DNA of 64,000 bases from positions 598,634-662,633 of the forward strand of contig JAJEKB010021564.1 of the NCBI GenBank assembly GCA_022393335.1, read 5' to 3'. Position 1 is the stretch's first letter. The number at the start of each line of letters is the position of its first letter. This document shows, piece after piece, positions 23,745 to 35,846 of this stretch. The stretch is from Macrotrachela quadricornifera. Taxonomy: Eukaryota; Rotifera; Eurotatoria; Philodinida; Philodinidae. The notes under the pieces are model-generated. The model saw only the letters and a program-made list of their open reading frames with translations, ran no database searches and was not told the DNA's origin. The position numbers and the translations under genes were made by a program.

Positions 23745-24165
23745 CACTTGAATGACACAACTTAACATTAACCGAAATAATACGAAAAGCAAAGCAAGAA
23801 CCTGTATGTTACCGAAAATACTGAGTTTCAGTATCCTATTCCTTTAATAATTCAATTGTTCCATAATTCTCTAAATAAAACGATACCATTCGATGACAAC
23901 TACGCTCATATCCATTTACCGTTCAATTCTATCTATAATAAATATATAAGTCCCTTTTTAATCCTTTCTACATAAACTGTTAGCAACTCATAAACACAGA
24001 TCTGCAACTCTCAAAACATTCTTCTAAAGCAATTTTCAAATACTTGGAATTTTTCGAAATTTTCGAGTTTTTCAAAGTTTCTTCTAATGCAGAATATTAT
24101 GCCACCTGAAGATTGATCTCGTAAAAAATGAGATTGAATTCCGGAATGTGGTAGTTTTATTGATT
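23745..24165. other. 3' flank, AT-rich
   Basis: Possible polyadenylation signal AATAAA near 23874. Nothing else recognised. Confidence 0.4.
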
Positions 24166-24288
24166 ATACTCACCCTCAAGCTATCCACACCCTCAAGCCA
24201 TCCACACCCTCAAGCCATCCACACCCTCANNNNNNNNNNCCACACCCTCAAGCCATCCACACCCTCAAGCCATCCACACCCTCAAGAT
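24166..24288. repeat. minisatellite CCACACCCTCAAGCCAT with a 10-N gap
   Basis: At least six copies of a 17-bp unit, interrupted by Ns at 24230-24239 where the array was probably collapsed. The complementary strand is GGGTGTGG-rich, resembling the TGTGGG-type telomere repeat known from bdelloids. It sits downstream of a Penelope-like RT, and relatives of that RT are telomere-associated. Confidence 0.85.
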
Positions 24289-24486
24289 TAAGGTTTCGTA
24301 AATTTTAAAATTTGTTTTTTAAGCCTTTCGGCGCATTTGATAGTTTTTGGACAACTACGAAACCTTTTTGAAGAATTTGGTAAAGTACCTTTTTTTAGAG
24401 TGAGAGTAGCAGATTGAACTTGTCTTCTCGTCAGGAGATACGATTGGTCTATTCTTCGATTGTTTTATCGTTATAACGATAAACAC

Positions 24487-24894
24487 CTATAGCCAAGGGG
24501 GGAAACAGCAAGACTCCCTGTACTTCACTGTACTCTCAGTACTCCTGAGCTGTGTCGGAGGTTTGCTCGCAAACTTTTCAGCTATTTCAACACTTCTAGG
24601 AGTCAGTGTTACGACATAGTAATTGGAGTCCAGCTTGTGCAATCCTACTAGAGGACGCAGTTCAAATATGTCATCGTACTCCAACTATAATCAAAGTTTG
24701 AAGCACATCGTGGTATTTGGTCTCTGAAATCTAATAGGATTGCGCAAGCTGGACTTCAATTACTATACCGTAACGCTGGCTACTAGAAGTGTTGAAATGG
24801 CTGAAAAGTTTGCGAGTAAATCTTCGACACGGTCCAGGAGTATAGGGAGTACAGTGAAATACAGAAAGTCTTGCTTTTCCCGCCTTGCCTATAG
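24487..24894. repeat. imperfect inverted repeat, about 160-bp arms
   Basis: The left arm from CTATAGCCAAGGGGGG and the right arm ending CCGCCTTGCCTATAG mirror each other (GAAGTGTTGAAAT, AAACTTTTCAGC, GGATTGCGCAAGCTGGACT and others), with many substitutions. MITE-like and non-coding; the minus-strand frames on both arms are equivalent pieces of the repeat. Confidence 0.7.
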
Positions 24895-25142
24895 CTAAAT
24901 GTGCGTTTCGTTTCACTGATAAAGTTGTCAGAGAAGAAGGTGAGAATTTTGAGTCTTATTCTGGTAAACAAGATACCTTTCGTATGTTGCGAAGTTAGTG
25001 ATAAGAAAATAAAAAACCACTGTAAAACATCAGAACACAGGACATGTGATGGCGTTTTTGCTATAAAAAGACATTCATGTGCCGTTAACTATTAAATTTC
25101 GCAAACTTAAATTTTATTTCAACGAATACGGCACATGAACCA

Positions 25143-27290
25143 ATGCTTGACCCTACTAACGAGAATAAAGAAAGTATAACACTTCTTTGGTTTGATCCAA
25201 ATATTGGATCACGTGAAGATACCGAAATGACTAAACAACAGCTACGACAAATCAACAATTATGTCAAGTTCTATACCGAACTGGAACCATGTGTTGGTTA
25301 TATTCAATCGATTAAGAGCGAAAAGATCTTTTTGATAACATCAGGAAGACGAGCATCAGATATTTTATCGTGCATTTCAAATCTACGTCAGATTGACTCA
25401 ATCTTCGTCTTCTGTATGAAACCGGATAGATATCAGCATCTAACAAGCGAGTATTCCAAGATTATAGATGTCTGCACTACTTTGAATGCATTATGTACAT
25501 CTATCCGAGAACAAATTGATCTTGTTGAGAGACAATTAGAAACATTCAAATTTTTTGATCATCAACAGGCAACTAAAGATTTATCAAAGCAATCAGGAGA
25601 ATTTCTCTGGTTTCAACTATTCAATCATGTCATTGTTCGTTTGTCACGAAATCAGCAAGCAAAACAACAAATGATTCAGGTATGTCGGCATTATTATCGA
25701 GGTCATACAGAACAACTAAGGCTGATCGATGAGTTTGAACGTGATTATCGACCAGAAGAAGCAATTCGTTGGTATACAAAACAATCATTTCTTTATAAAT
25801 TAGTGAATAAAGCATTGCGAAGTGAAGATATTGATCAACTGTACACATTTCGATTCTTCATTGGTGATCTCTCCGAGAGTCTTGCGCGTGAGCACGAGAA
25901 GATTCTATCATCTGATGAAGAAATCTTAACTGTTTATCGAGGAGTACAGCTTGATAGAGAAGAATTCGATAAACTGAAAGAAAATCAAGGCAAACCCATC
26001 GCAACCAATGGCTATCTATCAACAAGTCGACTTCGTCAGCTGGCGCTTGAATTTGCAAAGAAACCGTCGAAACGAGCTAATATTATTCCGGCTCTCTTTG
26101 AGATTCAATGTGCCGTCAAAGAACTTGGTAAAACTGTGATATTTGCAGATATTGCAAAGTTTAGTGATTTTCCTAGCGAACAAGAAGTGTTGTTTGACTT
26201 GAGTGCTACTTTCAAATTAGAATCTATCGAACAAGTTAGAGAAATTCAATTAATTAAAATGAGTGTGACGAAGGATGGAGAAGATATAACTAAATATTAT
26301 ATCGAAGATATACAGCGTGAAACAGAAGAAAATAGTGTTGTTATCGTATTTGGAATATTAATGTATAAGTTGGCTGAATATGATAAATCGGAAAAGTATT
26401 TTGAAAAATTGTTGAGGGATCCGAATGGTGAAGACATTGCTTCGATTGAGTGTCATATGGGTCGAGCTCTGGACCTCAAAGGTGAAAAGAATACCGCACG
26501 AAAATATTATGATCGTGCCTACGATCACATGATGAAGGCTGAACCAGCACGTGTGAGAGACTCAGCTCGTGTACTAAACTATATTGGTGATCTTCTCGGT
26601 AGGCAAGGTAAGGGCGATGAAGGCCTCCATTATTGTCGACGATCACTGGAAATTCTAGAGAAGTATTATCCATATGGACATATGGTTATGGCGCACCCTC
26701 TCAACAATATTGGTAATATTCTCAGTAGGGAAAAAAAATACGACGAAGCCATCGAGTATCATAAACGAGCACTAGAAATTCGACAGAAACATTATCCATC
26801 TGGCGATATCAATATTGCATTGACTTTCAACCACATTGGTAATATTCTCAGTAGGCAACACAAGTACGACGAAGCCATCAAGTATCACCAACGAGCATTG
26901 GAAATGCGAGAGAAATATTATCCATCTGGCCATAAAGATATTGCGGACAGTCTCAACAACATTGGCAATAGTGTCAGTTGGCAACACAAGTACGACGAAG
27001 CCATCAAGTATCACCAACGAGCATTGGAAATGCGAGAGAAATATTATCCATCTGGTCATACCGATATTGGTCAGAGTTTTCGTAATATTGGACTTTGCTA
27101 CGAAAGACAGAACAAGTTAGATGAAGCACTCGATCATTTGCAGCGTGCGGTCACGATTTACGAGAAGCTTTTACCTGTTGAGCATGGATACCGCGCCAAG
27201 ATCGATGGCGATATTCGTCGACTTATTGGAAAACGTGATAGACAGTCGAACAAAATTAATCCAGAGAAGACTAAAAATTTTTTGAAATAA
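25143..27290 (+). CDS. mono-ADP-ribosyltransferase with C-terminal TPR repeats, 715 aa
   Basis: A single intact exon, ATG 25143 to TAA 27288-27290. Residues about 1-120 form an alpha/beta-looking N-terminal domain (SITLLWFDPN ... IFLITSGRRASDIL) common in bdelloid proteins of this type. The middle is an arginine-specific ADP-ribosyltransferase fold with the R-S-E triad: VYRGV (Arg266), GYLSTSR (S293-T294-S295) and EQE (Glu346, Glu348). The ExE form suggests arginine as acceptor. From about residue 400 to 690 there are roughly seven TPR units, the last ones kinesin-light-chain-like with a 42-residue period (KYDEAI.YH.RALE.R). Two adjacent units share an identical 75-bp core at 26854 and 26980, exactly 126 bp apart: a recent tandem duplication. 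No signal peptide or membrane segment. Likely a cytosolic protein-modifying enzyme with a TPR scaffold; substrate unknown. Confidence 0.9.
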   Translation: MLDPTNENKESITLLWFDPNIGSREDTEMTKQQLRQINNYVKFYTELEPCVGYIQSIKSEKIFLITSGRRASDILSCISNLRQIDSIFVFCMKPDRYQHLTSEYSKIIDVCTTLNALCTSIREQIDLVERQLETFKFFDHQQATKDLSKQSGEFLWFQLFNHVIVRLSRNQQAKQQMIQVCRHYYRGHTEQLRLIDEFERDYRPEEAIRWYTKQSFLYKLVNKALRSEDIDQLYTFRFFIGDLSESLAREHEKILSSDEEILTVYRGVQLDREEFDKLKENQGKPIATNGYLSTSRLRQLALEFAKKPSKRANIIPALFEIQCAVKELGKTVIFADIAKFSDFPSEQEVLFDLSATFKLESIEQVREIQLIKMSVTKDGEDITKYYIEDIQRETEENSVVIVFGILMYKLAEYDKSEKYFEKLLRDPNGEDIASIECHMGRALDLKGEKNTARKYYDRAYDHMMKAEPARVRDSARVLNYIGDLLGRQGKGDEGLHYCRRSLEILEKYYPYGHMVMAHPLNNIGNILSREKKYDEAIEYHKRALEIRQKHYPSGDINIALTFNHIGNILSRQHKYDEAIKYHQRALEMREKYYPSGHKDIADSLNNIGNSVSWQHKYDEAIKYHQRALEMREKYYPSGHTDIGQSFRNIGLCYERQNKLDEALDHLQRAVTIYEKLLPVEHGYRAKIDGDIRRLIGKRDRQSNKINPEKTKNFLK

Positions 27291-27802
27291 TAACGAGAGA
27301 ACGCAGAAAAAATGAGTGGTTAACTTTTAAGAGAGACTTTGCGGCTGCATCGAGAAACTCAATTTTATGGTCGGAATTAACATACAGTTTTTTTTTTCAT
27401 CATTCGATTCTTCATGGAAAATTAGGGTTATGAAATAAAATAACGCTCCTCACAGGTGACTCGCTTAACCCTCGACTGAATTCATTATATCTATTTCGAG
27501 AATCATTGATAGATAAACAGTCGACAAATGCGATATTATAACTAGCTCAGTTTAAACGAATCTCCCACATTTTATGATTTCTAAAACTAAAACTATCAAT
27601 CTTAAATACGAAAAATATCAAGTATCCACGGTTTTCTCTTCATAGATAGCATACTTTAACTTTTATGGCGCATTAATACAGTATTGATATGAGTTACCTG
27701 GACGATAGTTCAACCGGAGTTCATAACGAAAAGCTCAGACAGAACGTAACATTGCCATTGACTCCAGCTGCGTTACTTTAGCCTGACATTATATTCTAAG
27801 CA

Positions 27803-27826
27803 AACACACACACACACACACACACA
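27803..27826. repeat. (CA)n microsatellite
   Basis: About 12 CA dinucleotides in a row. Confidence 0.95.
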
Positions 27827-28159
27827 GAGTTGTGTTTGTTATGTGACTCCCTCTCCTAATCAAGAAAATAGGAGTAGAACATTTCGACCAAACATTTCAT
27901 TTGGATTTCTGGTAGCATTAGTTCGTTACAATCTCCTGATATAAGAAAAAATGCATGATATTGGATATTGAGCAAATAGGACTTCGGATTATCAGCAAGC
28001 AAATAACACCATATGAGGATTCAGAAGCCCTATAATGAATACGTCATTTTTCCGGCAAATGTCTAATAAAAAATTTATTTTGCCTCAAGAATCGAATCAT
28101 TCCCCATTTTCTCAAGGTGCCTCAACTCTCAGTCATTGTATTACGATAAAGGTTTTCAA

Positions 28160-28217
28160 CCAACGTCTAGTCGTTCGTCGATCTCCCTACGGTCGGCCAC
28201 TCACGACTAGCCGTTGG
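28160..28217. repeat. hairpin, related to a second one at 33505-33545
   Basis: CCAACGTCTAGTCGT pairs with ACGACTAGCCGTTGG (14 of 15 positions). The loop region (TCGTCG ... CCACTC.CGACT) is alike in 26 of 34 positions to 33511-33544, where GGTGCCCC pairs with GGGGCGCC. A small dispersed structured repeat; function unknown. Confidence 0.55.
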
Positions 28218-29319
28218 CATATTTAATGTCACTATACCAACCGATATTAGTTCACCTATGAAATTAATAGATGCATCTCGTTTAAATTATCCTCAAAAAG
28301 CTACTGGATATTTGTTAATACTCTCGTTAAAAAGAAACTAAGAAACGCGAACTGTTTCAGAATTGCTAAAAATAGAATACAGCATATTTTAGTCTACGAG
28401 AGGGCATTGTCTATTCTGGAATATAATTTTACGGTTAATATGTACGGAAACTCAGCAACAGAACTTCGAACAGTTGCTTCGTTTTTTACATAGTCTTGCA
28501 TAAATCTCATTCAAAGATCCGACATATAATAACTCACAAAGTAAACTTTATATTAAAATCAAGATCGAACATAGATTAGCCATCCTCAAAGACCCATGAG
28601 TCAATCTTAAAACAACACGCAGTTCATCAAAGAAAGCTAGGAAATAGATCGGAAACATTCTCACTGACTTCGAATTCGTATTTTCCGTGCTCGATAACGA
28701 TCAGTTACGTTTTGTAACAAAACGATGATTTACTAATTTATCATTCTTTGATACCTCTCTTTATTGAAAAACTAATTCTAGATTTCGTTTGCTCTTAGTC
28801 AGTTCTCCTTTGTGGACTTATACTGGAGACACTTTATGTTATTCACAACTAAATATTTAGCAATCCACCTCAGTTCTCACTCACTGATCTTCACCAATCT
28901 TAGATCAAACTACTTAAGAAAATTAGTAAAGCCAATTACTAATTGTTTGGTAACTTATTACGAATCACAAATTTGACTCCGTATGCAAATTCTTTGCCCT
29001 ACTTTATCTTCCTATAGTTTTAACTACAATATAATAAGCTTTTGCATCTAATCTAGCTGATAGCGCTTTCAAATTGACCTGCACACAAAAAGTTATACAG
29101 GACCTTTGAAAAATCATATCTGGATAATTACGAGATTATTTAATGTAACATGATCTCTCCTACAATCTACGAGACAAACCCACCTTTCCAGAAAAAAAGC
29201 CTTTTTTCGTAAAAAAGAAATATTTCAAAAAAATTAAAATACTATTTGCTTCATTACACTCCTGGAACCCGAAGACCTTTGGACATACTCTTTCTTCTCA
29301 AAGTTTCCTTAGATGTAAG

Positions 29320-31830
29320 TGCATGTGTCCTTTTGACCAGCAACAGACAAACAAACGCATTTTACTTTTTCCATATGACCCTCCCTTCATTCGACGGTAT
29401 CACTCTAGATCCTCTCCATCAGCCCGTTTCTTCACTATTTTATGGGTACAAAATCACGGTATTCAAGGCGAATTGAAGCATATCTATAATAACTTTATAT
29501 CCCCCCGAACAATCCCATGTTTTACCTTCACAATAGTGACAACTAGTGGAAACCCATGCATACTGCACGGCCGCTTTCACTGTGTAAAGAAAGTCGTTTC
29601 TGATGGTGAGAAAAATCTTAACTCTGTCAGAACGGCATTACTTTAAAAAAAATAGTATTTTTGAAACTTCAGAATGATGTTTATATTAGAAAGAAGGCCA
29701 ATGAGGGTGCAATATACATGGTAGTGCTATACTACATTGGACATAACAGATCTATGACCTGTGCAGCATTTAGATTATAACAGTATCATAAAAGACATAG
29801 ATTAGTCATCTATCCTTCGTTTTAGAGTCATTGCCTATATATAGCTTTTCCATCCTCAAAGGGTCAAAGGCACTTTCAGAATTCGACGTCTGTTCTAGAA
29901 CAAAGGTTATTGCATGATATTTAACTTATTTAAAGGTAACAAATATATGAAATTTCTTTGGACTCAATCATCTGCTCCTTTCATCTCTTCTTTACCATAA
30001 CTCCTATATTCCTTTAACTCGGTAACACACACTGATACACTGAACATCATTACATAGAAGTAAATAACCAAGCCTATTTTCCCCTCTAGACCCCGAGCTA
30101 TAACCATGTTTTTTTGACCACTAGGACCAATCTAAACGCATGTTTTTTTGAACCCTGGGACCGATCTGAAACCATGTTTTTTTGACCCGGTAACGGACGG
30201 ACAAACACAGAACATTATAATACAGAAGATGTTGATGGCCCAATGCGCCATTACTATGAGCCATGCCCATTACCCTGTTTCTTCACTATTCAATTGGTAA
30301 CACAGTAGAGTATTCGAGGCGAATTATAGCAAATCTATGATAAACCTCAATCGGCCTGAACAACCCCATGTTTCATCCTTACAATAGTGACAATATTGAT
30401 GGCCTAATGCGCCATTACTCTTGGCCAAGCCCATTACCCTGTTTCTCCACTATTCAATTGGTAAAACATCATGGTTGTCGAGGCGAATTATACAATATCT
30501 ATGATAACCTTAAATCTCCCGAACAATCCCATGTTTCACCCTTATAATAGTGGCAATATTGACGGCCCAAAGAACGGTCTCACTAACCTGCGCCTCATTC
30601 TCTTGTTTTCCCACTATTCAATTGGCAAAACATGATTATGTCCGAGACGAATTATAGCACTCGACAATCCACGGTTACTTCTATAGTACAATAGTTAAAG
30701 ACGCATGGTTATACTCCATGGTATTGCAGTTGAGAACCCAAGGGTAACCCCGTTGCATAGCAGTGGAAGACCTATGGGTGCCCTTATGCTACAGCACTTG
30801 AAGAACTATGAGTACTCGAATAGTAGTGCGGTTTAAGTCCTATGGGTACCATATAGTGTAGCACTGGGAGAGCTCACTGGGTGTTTCGTATAGTATGGTA
30901 CTTTAGACTTTCTATGGATATGTTTTTTTGACCTTTGACCTGCGACAGACAAACAAACGCATTTCACTTTTTTTCGTATGACCCTCTCTTCAGTCAAGGG
31001 AAAAACAAAAACTTCAAAAAACCAATACTAACATACGATTTCCGATCCCGAAAACTTTTGACAAAACGTCAAGCGTCGAGTTTTTAAAAAAGTTGCGATT
31101 CCTTCATGGTTTTTCTCTAAGAACAGTTTTTTTTTATCTTTGACCACCACGACCATCAAGCTAACACACTATTTTATTTCATATGACCCTTCCTTCAGCT
31201 GATGGAATATCTATCATGAACTTGAATCCCCCTAAACAATCTCGTGTTTCAGCTTTATAATAGTGGTTATATTGATGGCCTAACGAACGGTTTCTCTAAG
31301 CTCCGCTTCATTTTCTTGTTTCTCTACTATTGTGCTGATAAAAAACCATGATATTGAAGGCGAATTATAGCATATGTATAATGGCACTCAATCGGTCCAA
31401 AAAAATCCTGCTTCAACTTTAAAATAGCGGCAGTATTGATAGACCCACAAACCTTTTTCTATAACCTTTCCTCCCGCTTTTCTGTTTCTGGTTGACTTTC
31501 TCCCCTAGGGCCACCTATACTAGATAGAACTTCAGTGCGTTTCCTTGCCTCTCATATATACGACGTGGGAACCTATCGATAACCATACAGTGTAGCACTT
31601 GAGGACTCGTGAGTACCTCATAGAACATGCCTTCAGGATCCATGGGTACCCACATATAGTGGCAGCAAAAACCCATGGATACTCTCAAATAGTAAGCCTT
31701 GAGTATCTACCGATTCGTAAATAGATCATCGGAGGTAGCTTTCCTTCCTCCTCAGTGTTCTTTTCACCCTGACACAAACTCCGCTAGCCACAGACACAGT
31801 ACTTTTTTCGTATGACCCCTAATAAATTCA
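29320..31830 (-). repeat. inverted copies of the composite repeat element (C, D and fragments)
   Basis: Copy C: about 2.6 units of the 164-bp satellite (CACTATTCAATTGG starts at 30284 and 30448, with a variant at 30612), then 34-bp units (30690-30910), then the end module (GACAGACAAACAAACGCA, TTTTTTTCGTATGACCCT, CAGTCAAGGG, to 31000). Copy D: satellite 31230-31450, 34-bp units 31560-31710, end module to about 31820. A lone end module lies at 29330-29395 and a satellite fragment at 29426-29545. Read on the minus strand the order equals copies A and B at 6-7.4 kb. No coding sequence; a 107-codon frame at 29323-29646 is repeat. Confidence 0.75.
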
Positions 31831-32404
31831 ATGAACTTTAGGCGATGCTTTTCAAACCTGAATGTTCTTTTTACATCACCACACGCACATACAAACTAAC
31901 TTTTTCATATAATCCGTCGTATTGTCGAGCGAACTACAGTCGAGGAAACATCATTGTTATCTTAAAAAAAGCCACTTTTTAGCAAAACAATTATTCGGAA
32001 AAAATCTAAATCTGATAGTGCCATTCAATTCCTCGACCCTGAAAACTTTTGGTCAAACTTTACAAGTATGACCTGGGCTATTCTAGCCTCGCTAAGCTGA
32101 ATCCTGAAAGGAGACTACAAAGGGATAATATCTTACTGTACCAAAATCGTTCACCTAGATCGCTTGATTAGTTTAGCTACTATATAGTAATCATGGCTGA
32201 TCGCACGAAAAGAATTTTAGTCAGTTTTCTTCAAAACTTCTCTGTAAAACGATCCTCACTTAAGGCCCCCCTTCTAAATTTTTTTTTCCCAGAACACTTA
32301 ATCTCACGGCAATTTTTATTGAATATGTGTTTGACTATTGATAGTTCGCAATAAAAATTTGAGCTCATAATATTGAGTTTTTCGCGACTTATTGTAACAT
32401 GAAG

Positions 32405-32745
32405 GATCAAAAAGTAGGTGTCCGTGTGTCAAAGATTTTGTTTTCAATTTTGATGATACGGACCTCGGGATGGTGTCAAAATGTAGAGAAGGCCTGCCCC
32501 TACAACCTAACAAAGCCGGATTTTTGAAAAAACAATTAATTTGTTTAGACAGCTCTTTCGAAAAACTTAGATTAATTTTTTAGAGATCTCGCGTTTTTTG
32601 TGAACAAATAAATTGAAAACAAAAATACCTGCTTTGTTAGGTTGTAGCGCTGATATTTACCTTCATTTTAAAACCTTCTCGAGCTTTCTAACATTTAAAA
32701 TGGAGGAAAATCTTTGACACACAGTCAAATAAAACGAAAAGAAAA
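32405..32745. repeat. imperfect hairpin repeat
   Basis: CTACAACCTAACAAAGC (about 32500) and GCTTTGTTAGGTTGTAG (about 32632) are exact reverse complements. GTGTGTCAAAGATTTT near 32430 pairs further out with AAAATCTTTGACACAC near 32710. Arms are about 110 bp and the spacer about 115 bp. Non-coding. Confidence 0.7.
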
Positions 32746-34250
32746 CAGTTTCGAGAAAAACGCAAAACAAATTTTAATTTTAGCCATTTTTCTGCGTTAG
32801 GCGTTCCAGAAAAACCGCTGTAAAACCCTTAAAAACAGTCGTAAAACCAATAGATTATAGTGCATTCGAAAGTGGAGATTAAGGGCTATCTAACTATGTA
32901 TAAATCTTGAGATCGATATTTTTGTCGAAAATTCGTTTTTTTTTTGAGAGAAAGAGGGCTTAAAGTTAGTTTACATACTATTACTTAGTGATCGCCTCCT
33001 CCTAAATCGATGGTTCATTTACACTAAAGGGAAAATTCACCATATATTCAACTTATTGATGACACAATATATACATCTTCATTCTATTCAATAATATATT
33101 TAGAGTTCTATTGCCCTTAATTATCTCCTAAACTAATGATAATGCTACCTTCGACACACATTGTTTCCACTTTCTGTTTTTCCATCGGAGATGTCTATTA
33201 TTTGCTGGGAAGGCGACAAACACACGAACGATATGAATTCCTCATCATTTTTTAAGTACACTGATCACATAAACAAACATGATTTGATCCGGTCTCGTTA
33301 CTAAGATTTTCGTAATCAAAGAGTTCGACAAATGAAATTCTACTAAAGAGCGCAATTCACAATGAAACTATCAACTGCAGATATTATTTTGGATCGAAGC
33401 GCTTTAACCTTCAGTAAAAACACTGCATATCCCTCGAGCATCCTTGATCATGTCACTGGCACGAGCATATCTGGTATATTAAGGTTCCATTTCCGCAGCA
33501 TCCACGCTCCTCGTCGGTGCCCCTTCGGGGCGCCACTCCCGACTCGTCGCTTCTGCCTTTCTGTGAAACTTCCGAATGATCATTCAGTTCCATCAATTAC
33601 AACTAATTCTTCCCCATATTCGTACCACGTAAACAGCCCTCAATCACGTCCAAAACTATACCCATACTGCCGTCCGATATTCCCTTCTAGTCTCCGGTAC
33701 ACCTCACAGCTCCATTCCTCCTGTCGTCCATTAATAAACCCTATAAAGATCCGAAAATCCAAATAGCTCATATTGTGGTCTCACACCATCTGTTTCATCC
33801 TTTTTCGCAGATCTTGAAATCTAATTGCCTGATTTAGGTGTCTATCCCAACCAGAACTGGCCCATTTATAGAAAGCTCGAAACCCAATTGACTCGTTTTC
33901 ATATCATTGCTGAAATGTCAGGAGCTCTCTTTTCATGCATCCGAAATTTAACTGTTTCGTTTTCAGGCGTTCTTAAATGTCAGTAGTCCATTTTCTCAAC
34001 AAGCACATACAAGCAATTGTTTTCACCAATATTGGGACAAAAAATAGGGATCATGGGTCTCAAATGAAAGAGCATCCACGATAACTCCTAAACTAGCCCG
34101 ACAATAATCATGTTTCATCCGACTAATAAAAAAGAAAAGTCTTCCTCAAATCTGATTGGACCATTTTTTGACCAATGAAAGAGCCGGCAAACAAGCGCGC
34201 AATTTCCGTTTTCCATATACTCATCATTTCAGGATTGCGAATAGTAGTTC
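32746..34250. other. no supported gene
   Basis: A 134-codon plus frame at 33362-33766 contains the structured repeat at 33505-33545 and has no recognisable domain; I do not call it a gene. The rest is AT-rich. Confidence 0.4.
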
Positions 34251-34254
34251 AGGA

Positions 34255-35240
34255 GCCAAAGATGCCCCCATAATATAGTACTAGGGAACCTTTGAATACC
34301 CTATATGGCAGCAGTTGAAGATGCAAGAGTACCCCTATAGTATACATACATGTAAAAGCCGAAAAGATGCTTCAACCATTCAACTATTCCTTCAACTATT
34401 CAACTATTCGAATATCCGAATAGTTGAATATTCGAGTATTCAACTATTCAACTATTCGGCTATTCAACTATTGATACATGAAAGATTAAGGACGCCTACT
34501 ACAGGATGCTTCCTGCAGGATGCTAGGACTAATACACATAATGTTGAAGGTGAGGGCGTTAGGGGTGTGGGTGTGGGTGTGAGGGTGAGGGTGTGAGGGT
34601 GAGAGTCTTGAGGGTGAGGGTGAGGGCGTCAAGTAACCGTTAACTGTAGATTTTTGCGATATGGAAGGTACTGTATCTTGCAGGCAGCATTCTGTAGGCA
34701 GCATCTTATAGGAAGCATCCTGTAGGCCGCATCCTGCAGGCAGCATCCTGTAGGCAGCATCCTGTAGGAAACTTCTTATAGGCAACATCGTACAGGCAGC
34801 ATCCTACAGGCAGCATCCTGTAGGAAACTTCTTATAGGCAGCATCCTACAGGCAGCATCCTGTAGGTAGCATTCTATAGTAGTATCTTTAATCCATCATA
34901 TAGGGATAGTTGAATATCCGAATAGTTGAATAGCCGAATAGTTGAATGGCCGAATAGTTGAATAGTTGAATAGTTGAATAGTTGAATAGTTGAATAGTTG
35001 AATGGCCGAATAGTTGAATAGTTGAATATCTGAATAGTTGAATAGCAGAATAGTTGAAGCAATAGTTGAATAGTTGAATAGTTGAATAGTTGAAGCAATA
35101 GTTGAATAGTTGAATCGGGTTAACGATTATTACACTACTGATAGTATAGTATGTAAGAAGCCAGTAATACCAATACAGTACAGTAGTTGAGGACTCTAGA
35201 GTACCTCGCTAGTATAGCAGTGGAAAATATGTCCTGAAAA
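34255..35240. repeat. mirrored compound tandem-repeat block with telomere-like core
   Basis: In order: 34-bp-family relics (34255-34345); (TCAACTATT)n at 34375-34480; GGATGCTTCCTGCAGGATGC; a G-rich run of GGGTGTGG/GAGGGTGA at 34549-34629; about 14 units of GGCAGCATCCTGTA (34680-34880); (GAATAGTTG)n at 34900-35118; then 34-bp relics again (35160-35240). The outer arrays are reverse complements of each other, as are the GGATGC and GCATCC pieces, so the whole block is a loose palindrome around the G-rich core. Confidence 0.8.
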
Positions 35241-35399
35241 AAGTGCATTTTTATTGGCGGGAAAAAACTATCTAATCAGAGCGCGGACGAACGGACCAGC
35301 AATTTCAGATTTCTATACTCATCCTTTCAGGATTGAGAATATTATTAGTTTCTCAACATACTCTGTACTTAACTAGAAAAATTAATTACAATATTTTGA

Positions 35400-35710
35400 A
35401 AAACTGATAGTACCATTGAATTCCCCGACCCCTATTACCCTTCGGTCAACCCTTCTACTATTTAAAGGGTTTCTTCGGTGGACTTACTCGAGACCGAGGA
35501 CATTGAGTTGGAAGTTTTCAGTAACTGATGGTACCATTGGATTCCTCGACCCCGAAAACCTTTGCTAAAATGCTAAGATTCGATTTTCTCCGAAACCAAG
35601 ATTTCTGGTTGGTTTCTTCAAGAACATGTTTTATTGACCTGCGACCTGCGACAGACAAATGAACGCATTTCACTTTTTTTCGTATGACCCTCCCTTCAGT
35701 CGAGGGAATA
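35400..35710 (-). repeat. relics of the composite element with end module
   Basis: Two tandem pieces starting CTGATGGTACCATTG / CTGATAGTACCATTG (also near 32013) and a full end module at 35630-35707 (CGACAGACAAATGAACGCAT, TTTTTTTCGTATGACCCTCC, CAGTCGAGGG). Confidence 0.6.
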
Positions 35711-35846
35711 AAGAAGCATATGTAAAAAACAGAATACAAAAACAAAAGAGCAGAAGAGAGATACACAAGGATGCTTCAAGTTAATTAGAAGTAGGATATA
35801 GATACAGATTTTTTCAACAGGCAGAATGCTAATCTTTTAGTTACTA

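Larger units (their letters stand above)
27291..29315. other. gene-free stretch
   Basis: AT-rich DNA with a CA microsatellite and one hairpin (listed separately). No supported coding sequence. Confidence 0.5.

Noticed and set aside
26772..27059. Antisense frames across the TPR repeats
   Set aside because: Shadows of the 42-residue TPR coding repeat.
33362..33766. 134-codon frame with ATG
   Set aside because: It includes the dispersed hairpin repeat, shows no recognisable domain and has no supporting neighbour.
34680..34880. CRISPR-like regularly spaced repeats
   Set aside because: Units of about 14 bp with no unique spacers in a eukaryotic context; an ordinary minisatellite.
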